A stretch of 32,515 bases of DNA from Sulfurimonas sp. SAG-AH-194-I05. Its GTDB lineage: Bacteria > Campylobacterota > Campylobacteria > Campylobacterales > Sulfurimonadaceae. Shown piece after piece: positions 18,526 to 25,371 of this stretch. The notes under the pieces are model-generated. The model was not told the DNA's origin and did no database searches. It was given only the letters and a program-made list of their open reading frames with translations. How positions within the stretch are numbered: the stretch's first letter is position 1; each line of letters begins with the position of its first letter. Where the stretch lies: contig NZ_JAEMVA010000021.1 in the NCBI RefSeq assembly GCF_029215955.1, positions 1 through 32,515 of the forward strand. Direction: 5' to 3'. Position numbers and translations under genes: made by a program.

Positions 18526-19341
18526 TTAAGCTGCTTCTTCGATTTTTTCTACTGCCATATCGAACTTATTTCTATCGAGTTCATACTCTTCTATTAAATC
18601 GTATGCCTCTTCAAGACCTTCTTTAGATAAGTTACCTGTAAAATCAACAGCCGTTTTGGCTACATGTAAGTAACGCGCTAATGTTTTTGTTTCCTCGTCA
18701 AGTGCATCATCAGGCGTATTTGCATAACGAACTAAATGAACTAACTCAGGATCAAAGTTCCAGTGATGAAAAATAGTCGCAGCAACATCATACGAGTTAC
18801 ATCCACAAACTTCTTTTTCATTTCCTTCTATAGTAGAGTCAGTATTTGAACATAATTCTTTAAATTTACCTTCTAGCTGATGGTTTACCAAATAACGACT
18901 AATCATAATTTTGCCAATTTCTATTAAGAAAGAAGCTGGAGCTAAGTTTGCTAAAAGACTTCTATCTACTTTGCTTACCCAATTTGTAATCAAAGCATTT
19001 TGTGTTTGTGCTTTTTTAATGTATCCGCCTGAAGTAATTTCATAAGGAGTAACATCAATAGGTACACATTCATTTGCCGCAATATTTAAAGCGAAAGAAC
19101 GGATTGTATCTTTTCCATAAAGTGAAGCTGCTCTTGCGATATCTTTAATTTCTGCAGAAAATCCATACAGTGGAGAATTTGCAATTTTTAAAATATTTGC
19201 AATAATTACAGGATCACTTGATAATGCGTCTGTCATATCTTTAATTGAGCTTTCTTCATCTGCATATACTTTTTCTACTTTTAAAATAGATTCAGGGAGC
19301 ATTGGTATTTGATCTATCTCTTCGATTAATTCTTTATTCAT
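18526..19341 (-). CDS. HDOD domain signalling protein
   Basis: A 271-aa protein from the ATG at 19341, almost all one HDOD domain: IPMLPESILKVEKVYADEESSIKDMTDALSSDPVIIANILKIANSPLYGF is the classic opening. HDOD proteins are degenerate HD-superfamily proteins without phosphohydrolase activity that act in signalling and stress regulation. A conserved helix bundle with ASLYGKDTIRSFAL follows. I use ATG 19341 because AAGG lies 9 nt upstream; upstream in-frame codons to 19410 encode an odd hydrophobic stretch overlapping a TATAAT and are probably leader. Confidence 0.83.
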   Translation of the reverse strand: MNKELIEEIDQIPMLPESILKVEKVYADEESSIKDMTDALSSDPVIIANILKIANSPLYGFSAEIKDIARAASLYGKDTIRSFALNIAANECVPIDVTPYEITSGGYIKKAQTQNALITNWVSKVDRSLLANLAPASFLIEIGKIMISRYLVNHQLEGKFKELCSNTDSTIEGNEKEVCGCNSYDVAATIFHHWNFDPELVHLVRYANTPDDALDEETKTLARYLHVAKTAVDFTGNLSKEGLEEAYDLIEEYELDRNKFDMAVEKIEEAA

Positions 19342-19504
19342 TCTCATTTGCCTTATTATTATATGCACTATTATATCAATAAATTTTATTATTACATAAT
19401 TGAGATACACTTCTCTCTATTAAATGTGATATTATGTTTCTTATTTACATATAATATTACAAAAACATAATAAAATGTAAAAACTTATCATAAGTCTATT
19501 TCTG

Positions 19505-19510
19505 TATAAT
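19505..19510 (+). promoter_or_regulatory. Extended -10 for hisF
   Basis: TGTATAAT, 32 nt upstream of the hisF ATG in a very AT-rich divergent region shared with the HDOD gene. Confidence 0.5.
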
Positions 19511-19542
19511 GTTCTTACATATATATAAGGTTTTATTTACTC

Positions 19543-20301
19543 ATGAATTACTTCGCTAAAAGAATCATTCCTTGTCTTGATGTTAAAGATGGACGTGTTG
19601 TTAAAGGTGTTAATTTTGTTGGTCTCAAAGATGCAGGTGACCCAGTTGAAGTTGCACGTCGCTACAATGAAGAGGGTGCAGATGAACTAACGTTCTTAGA
19701 TATTACTGCATCATCAGATAACCGCGATACAATAGTGGACATTGTAGCCCAAGTTGCTCGTGAAATATTTATACCACTTACTGTTGGTGGTGGCATTCGG
19801 AAACTAGAAGATATTTACAAACTCTTACATGTTGGATGTGACAAAGTAAGTGTTAACTCAGCAGCCATAAAAAGACCTGCATTAATAAACGAAAGCGCAA
19901 AACGTTTTGGTTCGCAGTGTATTGTAACTGCTATAGATGTAAAAAGAGCAGGGGACAAATACCATGTTTTTTTAAATGGTGGTCGCGTTGATACTGGACT
20001 CGATGCAGTAGAATGGGCACAAGAAGTAGTAGACCGTGGCGCAGGAGAAATACTCCTAACCTCTATGGATGCAGACGGCACAAAGGCTGGATTTGAGCTC
20101 AATATCACAGAGCAAATTTCACGTGCGGTAAATGTTCCCGTGATAGCATCTGGTGGAGCAGGTACAATGGCGCACATAAAAGAAGCTTTTGAATGTGGAG
20201 CAGATGCTGCCTTAGCTGCAAGTATCTTCCACTATAAAGAGATAGATATTATGGATTTAAAACATTACTTACATGACGAGGGTATACCTGTCCGAATTTA
20301 G
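19543..20301 (+). CDS. hisF: Imidazole glycerol phosphate synthase, cyclase subunit
   Basis: A full-length 252-aa (beta/alpha)8 barrel. Catalytic aspartates are D13 in IIPCLDV and D132 in VTAIDVKR; phosphate-binding turns are VGGGIR (81-86) and ASGGAG near residue 205. With HisH it makes IGP and AICAR in histidine synthesis. No other his gene is here, so the pathway is scattered. The ribosome site is weak: AAGG lies about 13 nt before the ATG. A perfect parS site begins 12 nt after its stop. Confidence 0.97.
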   Translation: MNYFAKRIIPCLDVKDGRVVKGVNFVGLKDAGDPVEVARRYNEEGADELTFLDITASSDNRDTIVDIVAQVAREIFIPLTVGGGIRKLEDIYKLLHVGCDKVSVNSAAIKRPALINESAKRFGSQCIVTAIDVKRAGDKYHVFLNGGRVDTGLDAVEWAQEVVDRGAGEILLTSMDADGTKAGFELNITEQISRAVNVPVIASGGAGTMAHIKEAFECGADAALAASIFHYKEIDIMDLKHYLHDEGIPVRI

Positions 20302-20313
20302 AATGCATGAATA

Positions 20314-20329
20314 TGTTTCACGTGAAACA
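20314..20329. other. parS centromere site 1
   Basis: TGTTTCACGTGAAACA, a perfect 16-bp palindrome identical to the widely conserved chromosomal parS site bound by ParB (Spo0J). It lies between hisF and the next gene. parS sites cluster around replication origins in most bacteria that have ParABS. Confidence 0.88.
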
Positions 20330-20361
20330 ATAAAACAAAATTTTAAAAAGAGAGTATACAA

Positions 20362-20904
20362 ATGATAATCTGCGCAGGAAATAACGAAACTTTTAGCTTT
20401 GCTCAACCAATGGGTGTTGGTATGGTAGAAACAGCTATGAATCTTACACGTCTTTGTCTTTTTGACAAACCAGAATTTTTACTTTTTGTAGGAAGTGCTG
20501 GAAGCTACGGTGACCATAAAATATTTGATATAGTAGAATCAAAAACCGCTTCAAATATTGAACTTGCATTTTTACGAAATGATGCATACACACCACTCGA
20601 CAATGTAGTAACTACAAATACTGAGAATGTAAAAGATATAGTAGTAAACTCATCTAACTATATTTCCACATGTAAAGATCTTGCTGCTAAATTTTTACCT
20701 TTAGGAATCGGTATAGAAAATATGGAATTCTTCGCTGTACTTAAAATTGCACAAGAGTTTAACATTCCAGCGGGTGGTGTTTTTTGTATAACAAACTATA
20801 CAGATGAAAATGCTCATGCAGATTTTCTTAAAAATCATGATAAAGCAAAAGACCTACTCTTTGAGCATGTGAAAAATAGAATCCAAGAGCTTACAAAAAA
20901 ATGA
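20362..20904 (+). CDS. Small purine nucleosidase/phosphorylase superfamily protein
   Basis: A 180-aa member of the PNP/UDP phosphorylase superfamily, shorter than typical MTA/SAH nucleosidase (about 230 aa). VGSAGSYG (43-50) corresponds to the glycine-rich phosphate or active-site loop, and GIENMEFFAV (117-126) to the conserved xEMExxA ribose-binding segment, with Asn-Met-Glu in place of the usual Glu-Met-Glu. The C-terminus TNYTDENAHADFLKNHDKA replaces the usual SDxA motif. It may cleave or phosphorolyse a nucleoside; substrate unknown. Its stop overlaps the rlmN start (ATGA), so the two are translationally coupled. Confidence 0.75.
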   Translation: MIICAGNNETFSFAQPMGVGMVETAMNLTRLCLFDKPEFLLFVGSAGSYGDHKIFDIVESKTASNIELAFLRNDAYTPLDNVVTTNTENVKDIVVNSSNYISTCKDLAAKFLPLGIGIENMEFFAVLKIAQEFNIPAGGVFCITNYTDENAHADFLKNHDKAKDLLFEHVKNRIQELTKK

Positions 20905-21968
20905 AGCCCTCACTTTTAGACTTTACCCAAAAAGAACTTATGGAGCAAATAAAGCCTAGCTTTCGTGTGAAACAAATATATGGTTGGTTGTACCATCATT
21001 ATGCTCAAGACTTTGATGCTATGAAAAATATTCCAAAAGCTATGAAAGAAGAACTCTCGCAAAATTTTGTAGTAAACCCACTACGTATAAAAAATAAAGA
21101 AGAATCAACAGATGGTACCATTAAGTATTTACTTGAACTTCAAGATGGTAAAACTATGGAAGCTGTGTGGCTAAAGATGAAAGATACACAGCACGATACT
21201 AACGGTATAGTTATTCAAGAAGCTAAATACACGATATGTGTCTCAACACAGGTTGGATGTAAAGTAGGATGTACATTTTGTTTAACTGCCAAAGGTGGAT
21301 TTACACGAGACTTAACCGCTGGAGAAATCGTAGCACAAGTTGTAGCACTCAAACGAGATAATGACCATAAGCATAACCGTAAAATAAATATAGTGTATAT
21401 GGGCATGGGCGAACCACTCGATAACTTAGATAACCTAGCAAAGGCTATTGAGATTTTTAAAGAAGAAGAAGGTCTTTGTATTGGTGGAAAACGTCAAACA
21501 GTTTCTACGAGTGGGCTAAGTAATAAAATAGATAAACTAGGTGCAATGGACTTAGGTGTACATATAGCTATTTCACTTCATGCTGTTGATGATAAACTCA
21601 GAACTGAACTTATACCCATGAATAAAGCGCATAATATTAGCTCTATCATTGAAGCAGTTAAACGCTTTCCAATCGATACACGCAAACGTGTTATGTTTGA
21701 ATACCTTGTAATCAAAGATAAAAATGACGACTTAGGTTCTGCAAAAAAACTTGTTAAACTTCTTACAGATATAAAAGCAAAAGTTAATCTTATATACTTT
21801 AATCCCTATCCAGGAACAGAGTATAAAAGACCTACAAGAGCCGATATGGTATCTTTCCAAGAGTATTTGATTAACCATGGCCTGTTGTGTACTATACGTG
21901 ACTCTAAGGGTATAGATATATCTGCTGCATGTGGTCAGTTAAAAGAAAAAACAGAAGGAGAACTCTAA
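20901..21968 (+). CDS. rlmN: 23S rRNA/tRNA adenine-C2 methyltransferase
   Basis: A 355-aa radical SAM enzyme. The family block CVSTQVGCKVGCTFC (113-127) holds the cluster cysteines C120, C124 and C127; GMGEPLDN binds SAM; the methyl-carrying cysteine is C344 in ISAACGQL. It methylates A2503 of 23S rRNA and A37 of some tRNAs. It overlaps the upstream nucleosidase-like gene by 4 bp and is followed 2 bp later by a 30-codon membrane microprotein frame. Confidence 0.95.
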   Translation: MKPSLLDFTQKELMEQIKPSFRVKQIYGWLYHHYAQDFDAMKNIPKAMKEELSQNFVVNPLRIKNKEESTDGTIKYLLELQDGKTMEAVWLKMKDTQHDTNGIVIQEAKYTICVSTQVGCKVGCTFCLTAKGGFTRDLTAGEIVAQVVALKRDNDHKHNRKINIVYMGMGEPLDNLDNLAKAIEIFKEEEGLCIGGKRQTVSTSGLSNKIDKLGAMDLGVHIAISLHAVDDKLRTELIPMNKAHNISSIIEAVKRFPIDTRKRVMFEYLVIKDKNDDLGSAKKLVKLLTDIKAKVNLIYFNPYPGTEYKRPTRADMVSFQEYLINHGLLCTIRDSKGIDISAACGQLKEKTEGEL

Positions 21969-21970
21969 GT

Positions 21971-22063
21971 ATGGTAGAAATTTTTCAAATGGTATTTTTA
22001 CTTATCGTAGTTAGTGTTGGAATGGTAGGCTTTTATAAAGCTGTTTCAAACGACGAGAAATAA
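21971..22063 (+). CDS. 30-aa single-pass membrane microprotein
   Basis: A short frame of 30 codons plus stop. The translation starts MVEIFQMVFLLIVVSVGMVG, with one hydrophobic helix (about residues 4-22), then FYKAVSNDEK, a positively charged then acidic tail. An excellent AAGGAG ribosome site (21955-21960) lies inside the end of rlmN, 10 nt before the ATG, which is the main reason to believe it. It is probably translated from the rlmN message. Function unknown; small stabilising subunits of respiratory or transport complexes look like this. Confidence 0.6.
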   Translation: MVEIFQMVFLLIVVSVGMVGFYKAVSNDEK

Positions 22064-22095
22064 GACTTTTTATTTTTTCTAAATGCAGATTGAGA

Positions 22096-22101
22096 TATAA
22101 T
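22096..22101 (+). promoter_or_regulatory. -10 element for the 78-aa gene
   Basis: GATATAAT with hexamer at 22096-22101, 27 nt before the ATG at 22129; an AGAAGGA ribosome site lies between. Confidence 0.5.
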
Positions 22102-22128
22102 TAGAGTAAATTATAGAAGGAAAATATC

Positions 22129-22365
22129 ATGGCAGAAAAATTAGATGCAGATAGAATCAAAGAGGTTTACAAATTATGTAAAGGTCATTTTGGTGATGTA
22201 CGATTTGTAGGTATTAAGTACCATAACAAAATTGGTTGGATGGCAAAAGCACAACTAGGTGATGATTTTGAAAACTTAACAGCTGACGGTAAAACAAGTT
22301 CAGATGCATTAAGAAATTTAAGAGCGCGTGTAAAGAAAATTATTAAAAGATATAACGGAGTTTAA
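22129..22365 (+). CDS. Conserved-looking small protein, function unknown
   Basis: A 78-aa, Lys-rich, soluble protein with a strong AGAAGGA ribosome site and its own -10 box, so it is very likely real. The N-terminal helix (LDADRIKEVYKLCKGHFG) is followed by a beta-like stretch (DVRFVGIKYHNKIGWMAKAQLG) and a basic C-terminal helix (DALRNLRARVKKIIKRYNGV). The basic tail could contact nucleic acid, but I recognise no family. It is the last plus-strand gene before the parS/DnaA-box gap. Confidence 0.7.
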   Translation: MAEKLDADRIKEVYKLCKGHFGDVRFVGIKYHNKIGWMAKAQLGDDFENLTADGKTSSDALRNLRARVKKIIKRYNGV

Positions 22366-22378
22366 CTCTCACGTAGTA

Positions 22379-22407
22379 AAACGACCAACACACCAGGGAG
22401 GTCGTTT
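22379..22407 (+). terminator. Terminator hairpin after the 78-aa gene
   Basis: A perfect 8-bp stem, AAACGACC (22379-22386) with GGTCGTTT (22400-22407), and a 13-nt loop, 13 nt after the stop. Only three T's end the stem, so termination strength is uncertain. Confidence 0.55.
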
Positions 22408-22534
22408 ATGAATGTAATAATAGCGAACTAATCTTATATAAACCAAATTTCATAAAAAAATAAAATTTACTAATTCCCTCTTAAAGAAATCAAAATCCCA
22501 TAAAAATATTTTAAATTTTACACCTACTGTGTAG

Positions 22535-22563
22535 TATTCACACAATGTTCTAACGTGTGAATA
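22535..22563. repeat. 9-bp inverted repeat made of two DnaA-like boxes
   Basis: TATTCACAC at 22535-22543 and GTGTGAATA at 22555-22563 with an 11-nt spacer. A second, interlocked 6-bp repeat (GTTCTA 22547-22552, TAGAAC 22562-22567) overlaps it. Confidence 0.75.
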
Positions 22564-22658
22564 GAACGTAACTTTAGTGAATATAAATTTGTAAATTCTT
22601 TCTTTCTTTAAGATATATTTTATCTAAATTTTAACTTAAATAGAATGCTTTTATATAG

Positions 22659-22791
22659 CTTAAATCCCTATAAATAGGGCTTCAAAGCGTTTTATAGTAG
22701 TTTAAGCAGTTTTATAAATATTCTATAAACTTCATGTGAAAAAGTTATTCACACATGTGAACAAGTAAAGCCCTATTTTTAGGGATTTAAG
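22659..22791. repeat. 24-bp inverted repeat (one mismatch) around an 85-nt core with DnaA boxes
   Basis: Arms at 22659-22682 and 22768-22791 are reverse complements except for one base. Each arm is itself a hairpin (CCCTAT AA ATAGGG in the left arm; CCCTA TTTT TAGGG in the right). The 85-nt core holds three of the DnaA-like boxes and a TTTATAG/CTATAAA pair. It could form a cruciform, a long RNA stem, or bracket a binding site. Confidence 0.85.
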
Positions 22792-22808
22792 GTTTTAAAG
22801 GAGATTAT

Positions 22809-23729
22809 TCACTTTAATTCACATCCTAAACTTTTTTTAACTTCTGCTAAAAAATCAACCTTACTCTTAATATGATACTCTTTTTCATACAAATTAAATT
22901 CAAGCTCATTCGCATGAAGCAAAAGTCGCGTTCCTCCAGATTTTTCTATTCTATCCTTCGGTGTTAATGTTCTATCCAAAAACCGAATCATGTCTTCTTC
23001 GCTTTGCCCATAAATGGGATCACCTACTATAGGATGTTTCACGTGAAACAAGTGTACTCTTATTTGATGTTGTCTTCCGGTATAAGGTGAACACTCTACT
23101 AGAGTCATGTTAGCATGTGGAAAATACTCTAAAGGTTTAAAGTCGGTTTTAGATGCCTTACCATCTTCATGTACATGCACAACCATTCTAACTATGGCAG
23201 CTTCAGCTTGTGAACGTAAAAGAGGTGCTTCTACGCACATACTACCTTTAAATGCACCATGCACTAAGGCAAGGTACTTCTTTTTCATGTCTCGCTCTTG
23301 AAACATCATTTTAATTTCACGTTCACTTACTTTGTTTCTAGCACAAAGAACGAGTCCACTTGTTTCTTGGTCAATTCTATGTGCTATGTTTGCATCACGT
23401 CCAAACTGAAACTTGAGTTCATCTATTAAAGAGTAGGGCGTCTTTTTTGTCTGCGGGTGGACAAGAACTCCACTTGGCTTATCAAAGAGCACAAACTCTT
23501 TATCTACATATGCTGGTACTAAACCTTTTGTTATAGGTTCAAAGTAAATAAACTCAAATGCACCTTCAACTTCACCCGCAGTTTTCAGCATCTTTTCGCC
23601 GTCTATAAGAACACGACCCTTTGAGATAAAACGCTGTGCTTCTCTTTGTGTGTATCCTAGTTCATCTATTAAATAGAGAAAGGCTTTTTTCTTTTCTTTG
23701 GCAAACATTTTCTTTTTTACAAATGGCAA
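22809..23729 (-). CDS. RluA-family rRNA pseudouridine synthase with S4 domain
   Basis: A 306-aa protein: an S4 RNA-binding domain at about 18-65 (TQREAQRFISKGRVLIDGE) and a pseudouridine synthase domain from about 75, with catalytic D120 in AHRIDQETSG and the later block SPYTGRQHQIRVHL (214-227). It isomerises uridines in 23S rRNA; RluC or RluD type cannot be separated. The start is a TTG with AGAGGA 6 nt upstream, better than the ATG seven codons later. A perfect parS site is embedded in codons for about residues 227-232, reading FHVKH where relatives have a variable loop before HPIVGD. Confidence 0.9.
   Translation of the reverse strand: MPFVKKKMFAKEKKKAFLYLIDELGYTQREAQRFISKGRVLIDGEKMLKTAGEVEGAFEFIYFEPITKGLVPAYVDKEFVLFDKPSGVLVHPQTKKTPYSLIDELKFQFGRDANIAHRIDQETSGLVLCARNKVSEREIKMMFQERDMKKKYLALVHGAFKGSMCVEAPLLRSQAEAAIVRMVVHVHEDGKASKTDFKPLEYFPHANMTLVECSPYTGRQHQIRVHLFHVKHPIVGDPIYGQSEEDMIRFLDRTLTPKDRIEKSGGTRLLLHANELEFNLYEKEYHIKSKVDFLAEVKKSLGCELK
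23035..23050. other. parS centromere site 2, inside a coding sequence
   Basis: A second perfect TGTTTCACGTGAAACA palindrome, 2.7 kb from the first, lying within the RluA-type gene. Two perfect copies of a 16-bp palindrome this close are not expected by chance. Confidence 0.88.
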
Positions 23730-23826
23730 ATCAATTCCTCTTTAATGAGTTTTTTACTAAAAACCTTGTAAAATTCATTACTTTATTTATGCGAATTTTA
23801 GCATAAGATTAAGAAGGAAATTATAA

Positions 23827-25155
23827 ATGGTAGAAAGATACGCAAGACCAATCATGGAAGAAAAGTGGACACAACATGCAAGATACGCAGCATGGTTAGA
23901 AGTAGAAAAGGCAGCTGTAAAAGCATGGGCTAAACTTGGAAAAATTCCTCAAGAAGATGCAGACAAAATTGTTAAAAATGCTACATTCTCAGTTGAAAGA
24001 ATAGAAGAGATAGAAGCTGTAACAAAACATGACCTCATTGCATTTAATACAAGTGTAGCAGAATCACTCGGTGATGAGTCACGATGGTTCCACTATGGTA
24101 TGACATCATCAGATGCAGTAGATACAGGTGTTGCTCTTCAAATGAAAGCTTCACTAAAAATCATCATCGAAGATGTTACGATGCTTATGGAATCTATTAA
24201 AGTGAGAGCACAAGAGCATAAAATGACTTTAATGGTTGGAAGAAGTCATGGTATACATGGCGAGCCTATCACATTTGGTTTAACACTTGCTGTTTGGTAT
24301 GATGAGATGGGAAGACATTTAACAAATCTTGAACAAACTATGGAAGTTATTTGTGTAGGTCAAATCTCTGGTGCTATGGGTAACTTTGCACATGCACCAT
24401 TAGAACTAGAAGAATACGCAATGGCAGAACTAGGTCTTAAACCTGAGCCATGTTCGAACCAAGTTGTTCACCGTGATAGATACGCAAGACTAGCAACAAC
24501 CTTAGCACTCATGGCATCTACAATAGAGAAGTTTGCTGTTCAAGTAAGACACCTTCAAAGAACAGAAGTATATGAAGCAGAAGAGTTCTTCGCAAAAGGT
24601 CAAAAAGGTAGTTCAGCAATGCCACATAAACGCAATCCAGTTCTAACAGAGAACATAACAGGTCTTGCTCGTATGATTCGCTCTTATGCAGCACCGGCTA
24701 TGGAAAATGTTGCTTTATGGCATGAGCGTGATATTTCTCACTCTTCAACTGAAAGATTTTGGTTGCCAGATGCGTTTATAACAACGGACTTTATGTTACA
24801 CCGTATGAATAACGTTATTTCAAAACTAACTGTATATCCTGAGAACATGATGAAAAACCTTAACCTAACAGGTGGCCTTGTGTTCTCTCAACGTGTTTTA
24901 CTTGAACTTCCACTTCAAGGTGTTTCACGTGAAGATGCTTACAGAATCGTTCAAAGAAATGCAATGAAAGTTTGGGAAGAGATTCAACAAGGAAAAGCAA
25001 GCACAGATGAAAATGGTGAGTCGCTTTACCTTAACCACTTGTTAGCAGATAAAGAGTTAGGAGAATCACTCAGCGAAGAAAAAATTCGTGAGTGTTTTAA
25101 CTACGACTACTACACTAAAAATGTTGATGCTATTTTTAAAAGAGTGTTTAAATAG
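23827..25155 (+). CDS. purB: Adenylosuccinate lyase
   Basis: A 442-aa member of the fumarase/aspartase superfamily. The superfamily signature GSSAMPHKRNP (261-271) carries the catalytic serine loop, and H141 in GRSHGIHGEP is the general acid/base histidine. It acts twice in purine synthesis (SAICAR to AICAR, adenylosuccinate to AMP). An AGAAGGA ribosome site precedes the ATG. Near its C-terminus the conserved GVSREDAYRIVQ codons create a partial parS match. Ends at a strong hairpin. Confidence 0.97.
   Translation: MVERYARPIMEEKWTQHARYAAWLEVEKAAVKAWAKLGKIPQEDADKIVKNATFSVERIEEIEAVTKHDLIAFNTSVAESLGDESRWFHYGMTSSDAVDTGVALQMKASLKIIIEDVTMLMESIKVRAQEHKMTLMVGRSHGIHGEPITFGLTLAVWYDEMGRHLTNLEQTMEVICVGQISGAMGNFAHAPLELEEYAMAELGLKPEPCSNQVVHRDRYARLATTLALMASTIEKFAVQVRHLQRTEVYEAEEFFAKGQKGSSAMPHKRNPVLTENITGLARMIRSYAAPAMENVALWHERDISHSSTERFWLPDAFITTDFMLHRMNNVISKLTVYPENMMKNLNLTGGLVFSQRVLLELPLQGVSREDAYRIVQRNAMKVWEEIQQGKASTDENGESLYLNHLLADKELGESLSEEKIRECFNYDYYTKNVDAIFKRVFK
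24921..24936. other. Degenerate parS-like site in purB
   Basis: TGTTTCACGTGAAGAT matches parS at the first 13 of 16 positions, keeping the 10-bp core palindrome. It encodes a conserved GVSRED stretch, so it may be coincidental; weak ParB binding is possible. Confidence 0.35.
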
Positions 25156-25169
25156 AACTCATTTTCACA

Positions 25170-25196
25170 TTGTATAATCCTCTTAGGGTTATACAA
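25170..25196 (+). terminator. Terminator-like hairpin after purB
   Basis: An 11-bp stem with one G-U pair (25170-25180 with 25186-25196) and a TCTTA loop, 14 nt past the purB stop. No T run follows, so it may be a transcript-stabilising end rather than a classic intrinsic terminator. Confidence 0.55.
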
Positions 25197-25371
25197 AATA
25201 TCACTCCAAATTATATGTAAAACTACTTAACTTAATCTCAATAATTCATAATAAAATTCAGGGAATTTATACATATCTTTGGATAAAATCAAATACTTTA
25301 TAGACAATTTTTTATGCAAATACTTCTTGAATTTTTTACATAAAAAATTGAAAAACATACTGGGGATATGA

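Larger units (their letters stand above)
22534..22823. other. Cluster of eight DnaA-box-like sites in a convergent intergenic gap (origin-like element)
   Basis: Compared with TTATTCACA: plus strand 22534-22542 (one mismatch), 22745-22753 (exact), 22805-22813 and 22815-22823 (one each); minus strand 22556-22564, 22735-22743 and 22756-22764 (one each), 22576-22584 (two). The 443-bp gap 22366-22808 holds no credible gene and lies between convergent genes, so promoters are not expected. The last two boxes run into the 3' end of the RluA-type gene. AT-rich tracts at about 22430-22520 and 22571-22660 could serve as unwinding elements. The box consensus is established for DnaA generally; binding here is inferred. 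Confidence 0.6.

Noticed and set aside
19342..19410. 23-residue N-terminal extension on the HDOD protein
   Set aside because: It overlaps a -10-like sequence, is an odd hydrophobic stretch unlike the family, and the ATG at 19341 has a well-spaced AAGG.
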